Assembly: GCF_007829035.1 (NCBI RefSeq)
Contig: NZ_VIVQ01000001.1
Location: 992,001-1,056,000 of the forward strand
Direction: 5' to 3'
Source: Rudaeicoccus suwonensis
GTDB taxonomy: Bacteria > Actinomycetota > Actinomycetes > Actinomycetales > Dermatophilaceae
DNA: 64,000 nucleotides
Shown here piece by piece: positions 27,919-39,199 of the stretch. Numbering within the stretch: the first letter of the stretch is position 1; every line of letters begins with the position of its first letter. Below the pieces are notes generated by a model. That model did not search any database. It had not been told where the DNA came from and saw only the letters and a program-made list of their open reading frames with translations. The translations under genes were made by a program, and so were the position numbers.

Positions 27919-28638
27919 GTGCGACCTCTCGCTGCCCTCGACGCGCTCGCCGAGTTGGCCCTGCCGCGCACCTGCGCCGGTTGCGGCCGCTCGGGCGTCT
28001 CGCTGTGCCGCACCTGCGACATCGCGCTCGATCGGCCGCTGCTGCAGGACGCCGCGGCGGTGCGTCCGCTCCCATGCCCCGTGGGTATGCCACCGACGTG
28101 GTCCCAGGTGCCGTATGCCGGGGCGCCGGCACGCGCGCTGCGGGTCCACAAGGATGCCGGGCGATCCGATCTTGCGCCGAGGCTGGCACGGCTGCTGCGA
28201 GCGGCGGTCGCCGGTGCCGTCGAGCACGACCCACTGGTCGGCGATGCCGTGATGGCGGGGGCGCCGGTGCTCGTCATACCGATGCCGACACGGGGCACGT
28301 CGGTGCGTGCTCGCGGCGGCGACCCGATGCTCACCCTGACGCGACTGGCCTGCGCGGGTGCTGTCCCGCTGAGACTGGTGTCCGCACTACGTGTGTCGGG
28401 TCGTGGGCGTGATCAGGCCGGCCTGTCGGCGCTGGAGCGCGCTGTCAATGTCCGTAACTCGATGGCGGTGCGCGGTCGCTGGGCGAGTGTCGTCGAGGGC
28501 GCGACCTGTGTGATCGCCGACGACATCGTGACCACCGGATCCTCACTGACCGAAGCGGCGCGAGCCCTGCGGCAGGCAGGAGCCGGTCACGTGGCGGCAG
28601 CGACGGTGGCGTCCACCGTGCGACATACCGGACGATGA
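27919..28638 (+). CDS. ComF-family phosphoribosyltransferase-like protein (Rv3242c-like)
   Basis: 239 residues from GTG 27919. A zinc-finger start (CAGCGRSGVSLCRTC) precedes a type I phosphoribosyltransferase-like domain whose PRPP-binding loop is CVIADDIVTTGSSLTEA near 196-212; DQAGLSALERAVNVRNSM is the flanking ComF pattern. ComF proteins aid uptake of single-stranded DNA in naturally competent bacteria; here and in Mycobacterium the homologue sits between lpqB and the HPF gene, with no competence genes nearby. The role in actinobacteria is not known. Confidence 0.85.
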   Translation: MRPLAALDALAELALPRTCAGCGRSGVSLCRTCDIALDRPLLQDAAAVRPLPCPVGMPPTWSQVPYAGAPARALRVHKDAGRSDLAPRLARLLRAAVAGAVEHDPLVGDAVMAGAPVLVIPMPTRGTSVRARGGDPMLTLTRLACAGAVPLRLVSALRVSGRGRDQAGLSALERAVNVRNSMAVRGRWASVVEGATCVIADDIVTTGSSLTEAARALRQAGAGHVAAATVASTVRHTGR

Positions 28639-28857
28639 AAGTTCCACGATGGTGCAGGTATTCGCGCGCCGGACATTTCCCTGTGGCCCTCCGTTTACGT
28701 GGGTCAGGCCGGTGGACTACCGTCAGGTCATGGAGCACCCGCTGCCGTCGTCGCAGCGCACGAGCGTGCTCTTTCCCGCCCTTGGTCGGGGGTGGTGTCG
28801 CGGCTGACCGGAGTGCCGCCCCATCCACGAACGTGTGTCAATGCCAAGGAGTGCACC

Positions 28858-29499
28858 ATGGAAATCACCGTTACCGGTCGCCACGTCGACGTGCCCGAGC
28901 GCTTTCGCCGCCACATCGAGGAGAAGCTGAGCAAGGTCCCCCAGGTGGACCCGCGGGTCTCCCGTTGCGACGTCGTCGTCACGCACGAGACCAACCCTCG
29001 GCAGGCAAAGGAAGCGGAACGGATAGAGATCACCTGCCATGCCAAGCGCTCCATCATCCGTGCGGAGGCCAGTGCGGACGAGGAGTATGCCGCCCTCGAT
29101 CTGGCGATGACCCGACTGGGCGAACGCCTCCGCAGAGTCAACGACAAGCGCCGGGTGCACCGAGGTCGTCGGCACCCGGTGTCAGTACACGACGCCACTG
29201 CTTCGCTTCCCGGGCCCGATGCTCCGACGGGGCAGGAGACAGCACAGGAGTTGCCCACCCATATCGCCAAGGTCGGCGGCGACGAGGACTGCCCCATCCA
29301 GCTACGCGAGAAGGTGCACACCAGCGAGCCGATGGGCGTCGACCAGGCGCTCAACGAGATGGAGCTTGTGGGACACGACTTCTACCTCTATCAGGACGCC
29401 GATTCCGGCAGGCCGTGCGTGGTCTACCGCAGGCGCGGCTGGTCATACGGGTTGATCCAGCTCGACGTCGTTCGCGAGTCCGTGGGCGCCTCAATCTGA
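28858..29499 (+). CDS. hpf: Ribosome hibernation-promoting factor, long form
   Basis: 213 residues from ATG 28858 with an AAGGAG Shine-Dalgarno at 28846-28851; an open frame runs upstream to 28699 but lacks features. The N-terminal HPF/YfiA domain (MEITVTGRHVDVPERFRRHIEEKLSKV, about 1-105) binds the 30S subunit; a linker follows, then the C-terminal dimerisation domain (REKVHTSEPMGVDQALNEMELVGHDFYLYQDADSGRPCVVYRRRGWSYGLIQL). It makes inactive 100S ribosomes in stationary phase or low oxygen. Located just before secA in Mycobacterium; here two GNAT genes intervene. Confidence 0.95.
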   Translation: MEITVTGRHVDVPERFRRHIEEKLSKVPQVDPRVSRCDVVVTHETNPRQAKEAERIEITCHAKRSIIRAEASADEEYAALDLAMTRLGERLRRVNDKRRVHRGRRHPVSVHDATASLPGPDAPTGQETAQELPTHIAKVGGDEDCPIQLREKVHTSEPMGVDQALNEMELVGHDFYLYQDADSGRPCVVYRRRGWSYGLIQLDVVRESVGASI

Positions 29500-29527
29500 A
29501 TCTCACTGGCAGATAACAACTTTCGCA

Positions 29528-29560
29528 ACGGCGGCCGCGCACCGAGTGTGCGGCCGCCGT
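29528..29560. terminator. Bidirectional hairpin between hpf and the GNAT genes
   Basis: A 15-bp stem with one G-U pair and a 3-nt loop, 28 bp after the hpf stop and 25 bp from the end of the opposite-strand GNAT gene. The convergent arrangement suggests a shared terminator. Confidence 0.7.
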
Positions 29561-29584
29561 GCTGTGCCTCAGCCCCGCGAGGCG

Positions 29585-31864
29585 TCAGTCGCTGACCGGC
29601 AGCCGCTCGAACAACAACAGGTCGACCACCGACCCGTCGCCGAGTCGTTCGGCGTTGTGCGCACGACCGATGGTGCTGAACCCGCACCGCTGCGCGATGC
29701 GAAGCGATGCGGCGTTGCCGTCGGCCACGTGCAGCACGAGGCGGTCCAGGCCGAGTCCACCGCGTGCGCGCGGCATCAGTCCATAGGTCGCGGCAGCCTC
29801 GGCTGCAGCCGACGCAAGGCCACGTCGGCGCGCCTCCGGATGCAGCCAGTAGCCGAGTTCTCCTGTGCTGGGCCCGGATCCGGTGAAGTTCTGCAAACCG
29901 ACGGCCCCGGCGAAGTCAGCGGAGCCAGGCAGGCAGATGGCCCACCACACGCCGTGAGTCGGCACGTCGACGTACCGCTTGCGCCCGATGTATGCCGCAG
30001 CTTCCTGTTGCGTCGGGTGCGCAGGAAGGTCGAGCCAGTGCTTGCTGATCGGATCGGCCCACGTCTGCCGGATCCGCTCGGCATCAGTGGCCCGCAACGG
30101 TCGCAACCGAATGTCGGGGAAGTCCAGCACCGGTGGAAGCACCGCGCGCTGCGCCTCGCGGTCGTCATCATCGAGCACTTCGAAGTAGGCGCCGTCGCTG
30201 AACTCACCGGAACTGGTGGTGTACGCCCGGCGATCCGTTCCCCAGCGGATGAAACCCGCGCGCCGCAGGATCGCCTGCGAGGCGAGATTGTCCAGATCGG
30301 TGGCGGCATGCAGTCGCGTCAACCCGGCGCCACCGTGCGATGCGGGCGAAAACGCATAGTTGACAGCGACTTCCAGCGCTTCCTGCAGTCGGCCCGCGTG
30401 GCGCGCCGAGGGATACAGCCAGTAGCCGATCTCGGCGGACGTCGCGGTTCCCTGACCGATACCGAACAGCGCGATGTTGCCGAGCGCCCGGTCGTCGTCG
30501 CGGTCTGCGATGCACCATGAGATCGCCGAGCCGGAATCCCGTCGGTCGGCTTGCCGCGTGAGCCAGGCCCCGAAGGTCTGCGGTGAGGGCATGGCGCCCG
30601 CTGGCATGAAGCGCTCAGCGGCCTCGTCCGGCCGGTCCTCGTCGCCTGGCAGATCACTCTCACGCCATGGGCGCAGGCGCAGTCGGTCCGTTTCGAGCAC
30701 CGGGACCACGGCCGGTGAAACTCGTTGCTCTGCAGCGTCGTCCGTGGCCAGCAGCTCCCACGTTCGGCCGCCGGTAGGCGCCCGGTCGCCATACGTGAGC
30801 ACGCCCTGTTCTTCGCCGGCCAGCCGGAAGCCTGCCCGGCGCAGGACGCGCGCCGAGGCGCGGTTGGCGACGTCGGTGCCGGCCTGCAGCCGATGCAGAC
30901 CGACGCCGGTCGAGCCGCTGTTGTCGGATCGGTCGGCGAACGCATGCGGCCGTAGCAGTTCGATCGCCTCTCCGACGACGCCGCGCCCGCGCGCCGACGG
31001 ATACAACCAGTAGCCGAGCAACCCGCTGCCACGGGTGAGCATCGCATCCAGGTGCAGCAGCTGTATGCAACCGAGGGCTTGGTCGCTGGTGCTGTCGGCG
31101 ATGCACCAGAAGACCGCCGATCCCGCCGCCATACGTTCACGGCGCTGCAGCAGCCAGTCGGCGTAGGTCTCCGGCGCCGGCTGCATCTCCTCGACGAAGT
31201 GCTGGGCCACGTCGTCGGTCGCCTGGAGTGTCTCGTCGTCGCGCCACGCTCGCAGCCGAATACTGTTGCTCTCCAGCGTCGTCGGCTCCCACCACGGGTG
31301 CGCTGGCACACCGCGCGGTGCGCTCGCGTCGAGATGCCCGATCCACAGATCCTCGGTGTTGCCCGACCCGTCCGTCGACTGCGCCGGCCACACACCGTCG
31401 ACGGTGAAACCGGCCGCCCACGCGACCCTGCGCGAAGCCCAGTTGCCGCGACCGGCACGCCACGTCACCGTCGACAGGTGCCGGACATCGAAGGCGTATG
31501 CCGTAACCAGCCGTGCTGCCGCGGTCATCACCCCTCGCCCACGCACCGACGGGTGGCCGTTGTAGCCGAGTTCACCGGCGGCAGGGGAGCGGTGATGCAG
31601 GTTGATCGTGCCGGCGTACTCGCCGTCGACGTCGAGCGCCCAGAACTGCTGTTTCCCCGAGCACCAGTGCTGCCGGATCGTGGCGAGAAACTCCCGGGCG
31701 CAGGTTTCGTCGTACGGTCGGGGTAACGACAGCCAAGCCAAGGTGCGGGGATCGTTGCAATTGCTGACAATTCGCGGAATGTCGCTGTCGCGATGGGCGC
31801 GCAGGGTGACAGTGCCGTCGGTCAGCACCGGGACGTCGTCGGGGTAAGCGAACTCCCGTGTCAC
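29585..31864 (-). CDS. Protein of four fused GNAT acetyltransferase domains, 759 aa
   Basis: Four consecutive RimJ/RimL-type GNAT repeats of about 185 residues are seen, with acetyl-CoA loops: ELGYNGHPSVRGRGVMTAA (domain 1), LLGYWLYPSARGRGVVGEA (2), EIGYWLYPSARHAGRLQEA (3) and ELGYWLHPEARRRGLASAA (4). Each also has the C-terminal N.AS..../GF helix (GNWASRRVAWAAGF, NRASARVLRRAGF, NLASQAILRRAGF, NAASLRIAQRCGF). Domain 3 has lost the RGRG/RRRG form, so it may be inactive. Single-domain GNATs are about 180 residues; four in one chain is unusual. The start overlaps the stop of the paralogous triple-GNAT gene by 4 bp. Substrate unknown. Confidence 0.85.
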   Translation of the reverse strand: MTREFAYPDDVPVLTDGTVTLRAHRDSDIPRIVSNCNDPRTLAWLSLPRPYDETCAREFLATIRQHWCSGKQQFWALDVDGEYAGTINLHHRSPAAGELGYNGHPSVRGRGVMTAAARLVTAYAFDVRHLSTVTWRAGRGNWASRRVAWAAGFTVDGVWPAQSTDGSGNTEDLWIGHLDASAPRGVPAHPWWEPTTLESNSIRLRAWRDDETLQATDDVAQHFVEEMQPAPETYADWLLQRRERMAAGSAVFWCIADSTSDQALGCIQLLHLDAMLTRGSGLLGYWLYPSARGRGVVGEAIELLRPHAFADRSDNSGSTGVGLHRLQAGTDVANRASARVLRRAGFRLAGEEQGVLTYGDRAPTGGRTWELLATDDAAEQRVSPAVVPVLETDRLRLRPWRESDLPGDEDRPDEAAERFMPAGAMPSPQTFGAWLTRQADRRDSGSAISWCIADRDDDRALGNIALFGIGQGTATSAEIGYWLYPSARHAGRLQEALEVAVNYAFSPASHGGAGLTRLHAATDLDNLASQAILRRAGFIRWGTDRRAYTTSSGEFSDGAYFEVLDDDDREAQRAVLPPVLDFPDIRLRPLRATDAERIRQTWADPISKHWLDLPAHPTQQEAAAYIGRKRYVDVPTHGVWWAICLPGSADFAGAVGLQNFTGSGPSTGELGYWLHPEARRRGLASAAAEAAATYGLMPRARGGLGLDRLVLHVADGNAASLRIAQRCGFSTIGRAHNAERLGDGSVVDLLLFERLPVSD

Positions 31865-33546
31865 TCGGCGACCTCGGCGCGCAGCAGTTCGAAATACGCC
31901 CCGTCGCAGATCGTGCCGTCGAGCGCCACGAACGACCGGTGGTCCTGACCCCAGAGCCGGAAACCAGCCGAGGCGAGAGTCAGCATCGAGGCGTGGTTGG
32001 TGTCGACCGTCACGGCGTCGAGGCGCTCAAGGTCAAGGCCTTCCGGCGAGAACGCATAGTCCACAACGGCTTTCAACGCTTCGCCAGCGCGACCGTGGCC
32101 GCGCGCCGGCTCTTCCAGGGTGTAGCCGATCGTCCCCGATCGCAGCCGTAGGTCGATCCGGCGCACCACGATCGATCCGATGGCGTTGTCCGTCGAGGCG
32201 TCGGCGATGCACCAGCCGACCGATCGTCCGTTGAGTGCGCGGCTGCGGTGACGAGCGAGCCAGGTGCTCCATCCCGAGCGCGTCGGGCGCAGATCCACGC
32301 CCATATTCGCGGCGAGCACCGGATCGGGCGCCGGATCGGAGACGGGCCGGTCGGTGTCGCGCCATTCACGCAGCACGAGTCGATCCGTGCGCAGCATCGG
32401 CACCGGCAGCGCGTGCGCGCGCTGCGCCGGGCGGTCGTCGTCGCGCAGCAGCTCGAAGGTGAGTTGTGCCGTCGGCGGATCATCGGCATACGTGAGCGAC
32501 TGCTGCTCGACACCACTGCGGCGGAAACCCGCCGCCCACAGCGCCCGCTGCGAGGCGAGATTGTCGGCGTCGACATTCGCCGCGAGCCGGTGCAGACCCA
32601 TGCCGCCGGCGCGCGGGTTTCCGAACGCGTGCGGCAGGAGCGCATCGAAGGCAGCACGAAGCACGCCACGCCCGCGCGCATCCGGCGTGAGCCAGTACGC
32701 CACCATCGCGCTGCCCGCGTGCACGGGCGAGTTCATCCGGAACAGCTGGATGCCGCCCAGAGCCCGATCGCTCGTCGGATCGGCGATGCACCAGAAGGCG
32801 CCTTCACCCTCTGCCTGCCGCTCCTGTCGAACCGTCAGCCACTGCTGAAATCCGTTCGGGGTCGGTGCCGAGCCCATCATGTAGCGGCTCAGTGCGGGGT
32901 CCGGAGGATCGACAGGTATGTCGTCCGCGCGCCACGCGCGCAACCGGATCCCGTCACCGGACAGCGCGGTCGGCACGAACCACGGATGCTGCGGCGTGCG
33001 CGGGGCGGTGGCCAGCAGGTGCGCGTGCCAGGTGTCGGTGAGAGTGCCGTCCGGCGCGGTGCGACTGGCCGGAAGCGTTGCGTCATACGTGAAGCCCACC
33101 GACCAGGCGACTCGACGTGAGGCCCAGTTGCCACGTGCAGCCCGCCAGAGCAGCACCTGCAGACCCGGGTCGGCGAAGGCGTGATCGACGATGAGCCGGG
33201 CGGCCCGCTTCATCACGCCTCGCCCCCTGACGTCCGGGTGGGCGCCGAAGCCGACCTCGGCGGTGCCGATCGCCCGTGCTGTCAGTCCGATCGACCCTGC
33301 CCACCGGCCGCCCGTCTCGATGGCCCAGGTGTGTGGTCGCTCCGGCTGCTGCCAGTTGGAGCGCACCTGCGCGATGAACTGCCGTGCTTCGTCCGGGCCG
33401 TATGGCGCCGGCAACGACTGGACAAATTCACGTGATGCGGGGTCATTCGCGAACTCGACGATGCGGTCGGTGTCGCTGTCGCGAGTTTCACGCAGGGTCA
33501 CGACTCCGTCGGTCAGGACGGGCGCTTGGTGAAGGTGGACCGGCAT
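31861..33546 (-). CDS. Protein of three fused GNAT acetyltransferase domains, 561 aa
   Basis: Three GNAT repeats with loops EVGFGAHPDVRGRGVMKRA, MVAYWLTPDARGRGVLRAA and TIGYTLEEPARGHGRAGEA. It parallels domains 1-3 of the next gene: both start PVLTDG.VTLR...DSD..RIV, both share the GNWASRRVAW helix in domain 1, FWCIAD.TSD.ALG.IQL in domain 2 and DGAYFE.L at the end of domain 3. So the two genes are probably a duplication, with one later gaining or losing a domain. ATG 33546 is preferred; a TTG at 33558 is in frame. No strong ribosome site was seen. Confidence 0.83.
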   Translation of the reverse strand: MPVHLHQAPVLTDGVVTLRETRDSDTDRIVEFANDPASREFVQSLPAPYGPDEARQFIAQVRSNWQQPERPHTWAIETGGRWAGSIGLTARAIGTAEVGFGAHPDVRGRGVMKRAARLIVDHAFADPGLQVLLWRAARGNWASRRVAWSVGFTYDATLPASRTAPDGTLTDTWHAHLLATAPRTPQHPWFVPTALSGDGIRLRAWRADDIPVDPPDPALSRYMMGSAPTPNGFQQWLTVRQERQAEGEGAFWCIADPTSDRALGGIQLFRMNSPVHAGSAMVAYWLTPDARGRGVLRAAFDALLPHAFGNPRAGGMGLHRLAANVDADNLASQRALWAAGFRRSGVEQQSLTYADDPPTAQLTFELLRDDDRPAQRAHALPVPMLRTDRLVLREWRDTDRPVSDPAPDPVLAANMGVDLRPTRSGWSTWLARHRSRALNGRSVGWCIADASTDNAIGSIVVRRIDLRLRSGTIGYTLEEPARGHGRAGEALKAVVDYAFSPEGLDLERLDAVTVDTNHASMLTLASAGFRLWGQDHRSFVALDGTICDGAYFELLRAEVAE

Positions 33547-33696
33547 ACGCACAGACAATCAGATCTGTCGAGTGATCTGGCCGCAGCGCCGGGAGGTCCG
33601 CCGGAGTTTCGCAGCGGCATGGACGTGCCGACCGGTCGGCGCGTCGCCGCGCTCGCGGCGGGGCGACGTCATGCGCGCGCAGTCGTCGAGGGTCCG

Positions 33697-33795
33697 TCAG
33701 TGGCGCTGCTTGCGGCTGCCGCCGGAGCCGACCACGACGGTGAGCGCAATGACGATGAGCCACATGGCGATGACGACCAACCAGAACCAAGTCAC
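33697..33795 (-). CDS. Possible 32-residue single-span membrane protein
   Basis: GTG 33795 opens a frame ending at TGA 33697. The product starts VTWFWLVVIAMWLIVIALTV, an unbroken hydrophobic helix, and ends with a basic tail GGSRKQRH. That composition is rare by chance in high-GC DNA and fits a small membrane protein oriented by its positive C terminus. A TATCTT hexamer lies about 8 bases before the GTG, which could be a -10 box for a leaderless transcript. No Shine-Dalgarno was seen. Family unknown. Confidence 0.45.
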   Translation of the reverse strand: MTWFWLVVIAMWLIVIALTVVVGSGGSRKQRH

Positions 33796-34040
33796 GCCCG
33801 CAAGATAGGCACGCTGGCTGAGCGGAACCTGGGCATCCAGCGTCCGTGTCGCTGTATCCGACGGCAGGCCGCGGCCATGGCCCGTTCACTTCTCGCGCCC
33901 GAATCACGCCGGACCGCTCGGAGCGGGTGTGACGGCAGCCGCACGGTCGGGCCCGTGAGCGGCGACCGGTGGATTAAGCTTGTCGGGTCTGTCCACCGGG
34001 AGGGACGTACCACCTGCCCGTCCGTTGATAGGGAGCATTC
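33796..34040. other. Upstream region of secA
   Basis: 245 bases between the small membrane frame and secA. The secA ribosome site (AGGGAG, 34030-34035) is clear. A likely promoter lies near the AT-richer GGATTAAGCTTGTCGG (33971-33986), but no -35/-10 pair was certain. The region shows no further gene. Confidence 0.35.
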
Positions 34041-36776
<2,736 letters not shown>

Positions 36777-36803
36777 GGTGTAATGACGCGTGCTGTATGA
36801 CGC

Positions 36804-36859
36804 GCGCCGGAAATGACCAAGGCCCCGCCGATCGGCGGGGCCTTGGTCATTTCCGGCGC
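36804..36859. terminator. 56-bp perfect palindrome, bidirectional terminator
   Basis: Every base from 36804 to 36831 pairs with 36859 down to 36832, with no mismatch and no spacer (centre GATC). As RNA it would fold with a small tight loop in either direction. It lies 27 bp after secA and 66 bp from the end of the opposite-strand Rv3235-like gene, so it can end both transcripts. Confidence 0.85.
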
Positions 36860-36925
36860 ACCCGGAACCGCGAATCGGTCTGTTCGATGCACGGTCACCT
36901 TCGATGGGCACTCTCAGGCAACCGG

Positions 36926-37480
36926 TCAGCCGAGTTCGAGAGCGGTCACCATCCAGCGGCCGTCCATTCCGATCATCCGCACGGCCATCGCCCGGATCCG
37001 GCCTTCGTACTGCACCACGACGGAAGCTTCGACGATGCCGTCGTCGGGTTCACAGATGTGCACGCGGCGGATGACTGCGCATCGGACCGGCGTGACGCCG
37101 CGCCGGCGGGCGATGACATTGAGCCGGCAGATGCGGTCGTGCAGGCGCGGCGTCATCCACCGGGCCACCTGATTGGTCGGTCGCACACCCGACATGCACT
37201 CCAGGATGGCGCTACTGAGCTGACGCAGCCACTCCTGCGGCTCCGGCAGTTGGCGACGCGGAGTCGCCTGCGGCGCGAACAGCGGGTCGGTGTCATCCGG
37301 CACGGGATGCAGGTCGACGGGGTGCAGGTCTATGGCCGCCTGCACATAGCCGTGGTCAGCACGTCGCGGCGCGGCAGCATCGGCATACAGCAGGTCCACG
37401 GCGTCGTCGTCGAGGGCGGACGGTTGCCAGGCGCTGGCCTGCCGGATCTGCAGGGGCGTGGCGTAGGCGGTCTGGCCCAT
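36926..37480 (-). CDS. Rv3235 family protein
   Basis: 184 residues from ATG 37480, which shares its A with the LysM stop (TGATG); a GTG one codon earlier is possible. The N-terminal half is disordered and rich in Pro/Asp. The C-terminal half has the family pattern EPQEWLRQLSSAILECMSGVRPTNQVARWMTPRLHDRI, then a beta-rich end with VHICEPDDGIVEASVVVQYEGRIRAMAVRMIG..GRWMVTALELG. The function is unknown. It is in an operon with the LysM gene and close to secA, as in Mycobacterium. Confidence 0.75.
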   Translation of the reverse strand: MGQTAYATPLQIRQASAWQPSALDDDAVDLLYADAAAPRRADHGYVQAAIDLHPVDLHPVPDDTDPLFAPQATPRRQLPEPQEWLRQLSSAILECMSGVRPTNQVARWMTPRLHDRICRLNVIARRRGVTPVRCAVIRRVHICEPDDGIVEASVVVQYEGRIRAMAVRMIGMDGRWMVTALELG

Positions 37481-38430
37481 CACTTGGTTCCTTCCAGGAC
37501 GAGGTCGGGTGCGCGTAATTGCTGGCCGACGAGCAGCACGTCGGGGTCGTCGCCGATGAGGTCACGGTTGGCGGCATACCATCGCGGCCACTCGCCGGCG
37601 ATCGTCGTCGCGTCGGCTGCGGGCCCCAGGTGGGCGGCGGCGATCGACCAGAGAGTGTCGCCACGTCGCACCACCACCGTCCCTGAGTCATCGGTCGCAC
37701 CGCAGCCGGTGATCAGGCTCGCGGAGTCCTCGGCGAGTTGCGAGGTGCGTCCGGGGTTCTGCGGCAGCCAGGACGGCACCGGTATGTCGCACCCCGGCTG
37801 ATCGGCCGATGGTGATGCAGCTGCGGTCGATTCAGCGCTCGAGGTGGATCCGCCGACGGAGGCCACCGGTGCGTCGTCCCTCGAGGTCGGTGATCTGTCG
37901 AAGGATGGCGCAGGGATGCTGCCCTCGTCCGAGATCTGTGGCATCGCAGTCGTCGTGGATGCGGTGCCAGGGATGGTGTCCGGAGAGGCCGCCGTACTTG
38001 TCGCGACAGTCATGGCAGGGCCGACGGAACTGGCGGACGCGGTCGAAGTGCCCGTCGTCAGCGATGTCAGGGTCAGCAGCACCCCGACGGTCCACATCGC
38101 TGCGCCGGAGGTACGAGCGTGTCCCGGCATCGTCGGGCCATCAGTGTGGCCGGCTCCTGACGGGTCGATTCCGTTGCCGTTGCGAGCGACCGATGCCATG
38201 GCGACCGCGACGACCGTCGCCGCCCAGAGCAGGGCCACGGCGAGCGCGGCCCACAGCGACAGGAGGGCCGCCTCGGTGCTGCCGGTTGTCAGCCGCTCGG
38301 AGAGCCTGTCGTATTCCGTCCTGGCCTGAGCGGCTGCCAGACCTGCGGCGATCAGCGCGACCACCAGCAGCACGGCACCGAGCATGGCGGCGCGCAGCCG
38401 GTGCGCCCATCCGATTGGCGGCTGTTGCAT
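37480..38430 (-). CDS. LysM peptidoglycan-binding protein with an N-terminal membrane region
   Basis: 316 residues from ATG 38430, with an AAGGAG ribosome site (complement of 38436-38441). TM segments occur near residues 15-37, about 55-80 and 115-135. A long Ser/Thr/Ala-rich low-complexity stretch follows, then a C-terminal LysM fold (VVVRRGDTLWSIAAAHLGP...WYAANRDLIGDDPDVLLVGQQLRAP). It likely sits in the membrane and touches peptidoglycan. It is coupled to the Rv3235-family gene by TGATG. Confidence 0.8.
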   Translation of the reverse strand: MQQPPIGWAHRLRAAMLGAVLLVVALIAAGLAAAQARTEYDRLSERLTTGSTEAALLSLWAALAVALLWAATVVAVAMASVARNGNGIDPSGAGHTDGPTMPGHARTSGAAMWTVGVLLTLTSLTTGTSTASASSVGPAMTVATSTAASPDTIPGTASTTTAMPQISDEGSIPAPSFDRSPTSRDDAPVASVGGSTSSAESTAAASPSADQPGCDIPVPSWLPQNPGRTSQLAEDSASLITGCGATDDSGTVVVRRGDTLWSIAAAHLGPAADATTIAGEWPRWYAANRDLIGDDPDVLLVGQQLRAPDLVLEGTK

Positions 38431-38605
38431 GGCATCTCCTTGGTCCGAGCAAGTCACGATGGGTATCAATCGACAACAAATGACATTAAACGCACATTAA
38501 TGCAGTCATCTGCGGTTGTCCACAGATGATGTCGTTCAAGGTCTGTTGATGACATCTGATGCCATCGATGGCGGTGGACCTCCGAGCACGCGTTACCGTC
38601 GGGCC

Positions 38606-39148
38606 ATGCGCTGGCAGGAGCTTTTTGCCGATCTTGAGGCCCAACTCGTCGCGGCCGACCGCCGTGAGCAGCAGCTCGAGGTGGCTGACCGCACCCGCAG
38701 AGAGCGCGCCGACGTGTCGTGGCTGGATCGAGCCGCGTGCACGGTTGGCCGCGAGGTCTTGGTGGTCACACCGGCCGGCGCGGTGCGCGGCCGGCTGGAC
38801 GACCTCGGTCGGGACTGGTTGCTGGTGCAGGAGCAGGGTCGTCATGCCGCGGTGATACCGGTAACCGCCGTGACTGCGGTCGTCGGACTGCAGCGGCGCA
38901 GCGACGACGACCGTGGGTTGGGGCGGCGGTTCGGGCTCGGTGTTGCGCTCCGGGCGATCGCCCGGGACAGGGCCGTGGTCGCTGTTCACGACATCGCGGC
39001 AGGGCTAGCGACCGGGACGATCGACCGCGTCGGTGCCGATCATCTCGACCTCGCCGAACATCCCGCGGATGCGATGCGCCGGGCAGCGGCCGTGACCGGT
39101 CATCGGGTCGTGCCGTTCACTGCAATCGGAATTGTGCGTCGCGCCTGA
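38606..39148 (+). CDS. Conserved actinobacterial protein of unknown function, 180 aa
   Basis: ATG 38606 gives MRWQELFADLEAQLVAADRREQQLEVADRTRRERADVSW, a form I recognise as conserved; a longer frame from 38516 is less likely. A helical N terminus is followed by beta-rich segments (REVLVVTPAGAVRGRLDDLGRDWLLVQEQGRHAAVIPVTAVTAVVGL) that resemble an SH3-like or Sm-like barrel. No membrane segment. It is convergent with the HTH gene. Confidence 0.65.
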   Translation: MRWQELFADLEAQLVAADRREQQLEVADRTRRERADVSWLDRAACTVGREVLVVTPAGAVRGRLDDLGRDWLLVQEQGRHAAVIPVTAVTAVVGLQRRSDDDRGLGRRFGLGVALRAIARDRAVVAVHDIAAGLATGTIDRVGADHLDLAEHPADAMRRAAAVTGHRVVPFTAIGIVRRA

Positions 39149-39199
39149 GTCGACGAAGCGCCGACCTCTGGTCGCCGGAGTCGAGGAGATGCCCACCGG

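Noticed and set aside
33572-33808. 78-codon plus-strand frame upstream of secA
   Set aside because: Arg/Met/Thr-rich with no ribosome site; the opposite-strand 32-residue frame explains the area better.
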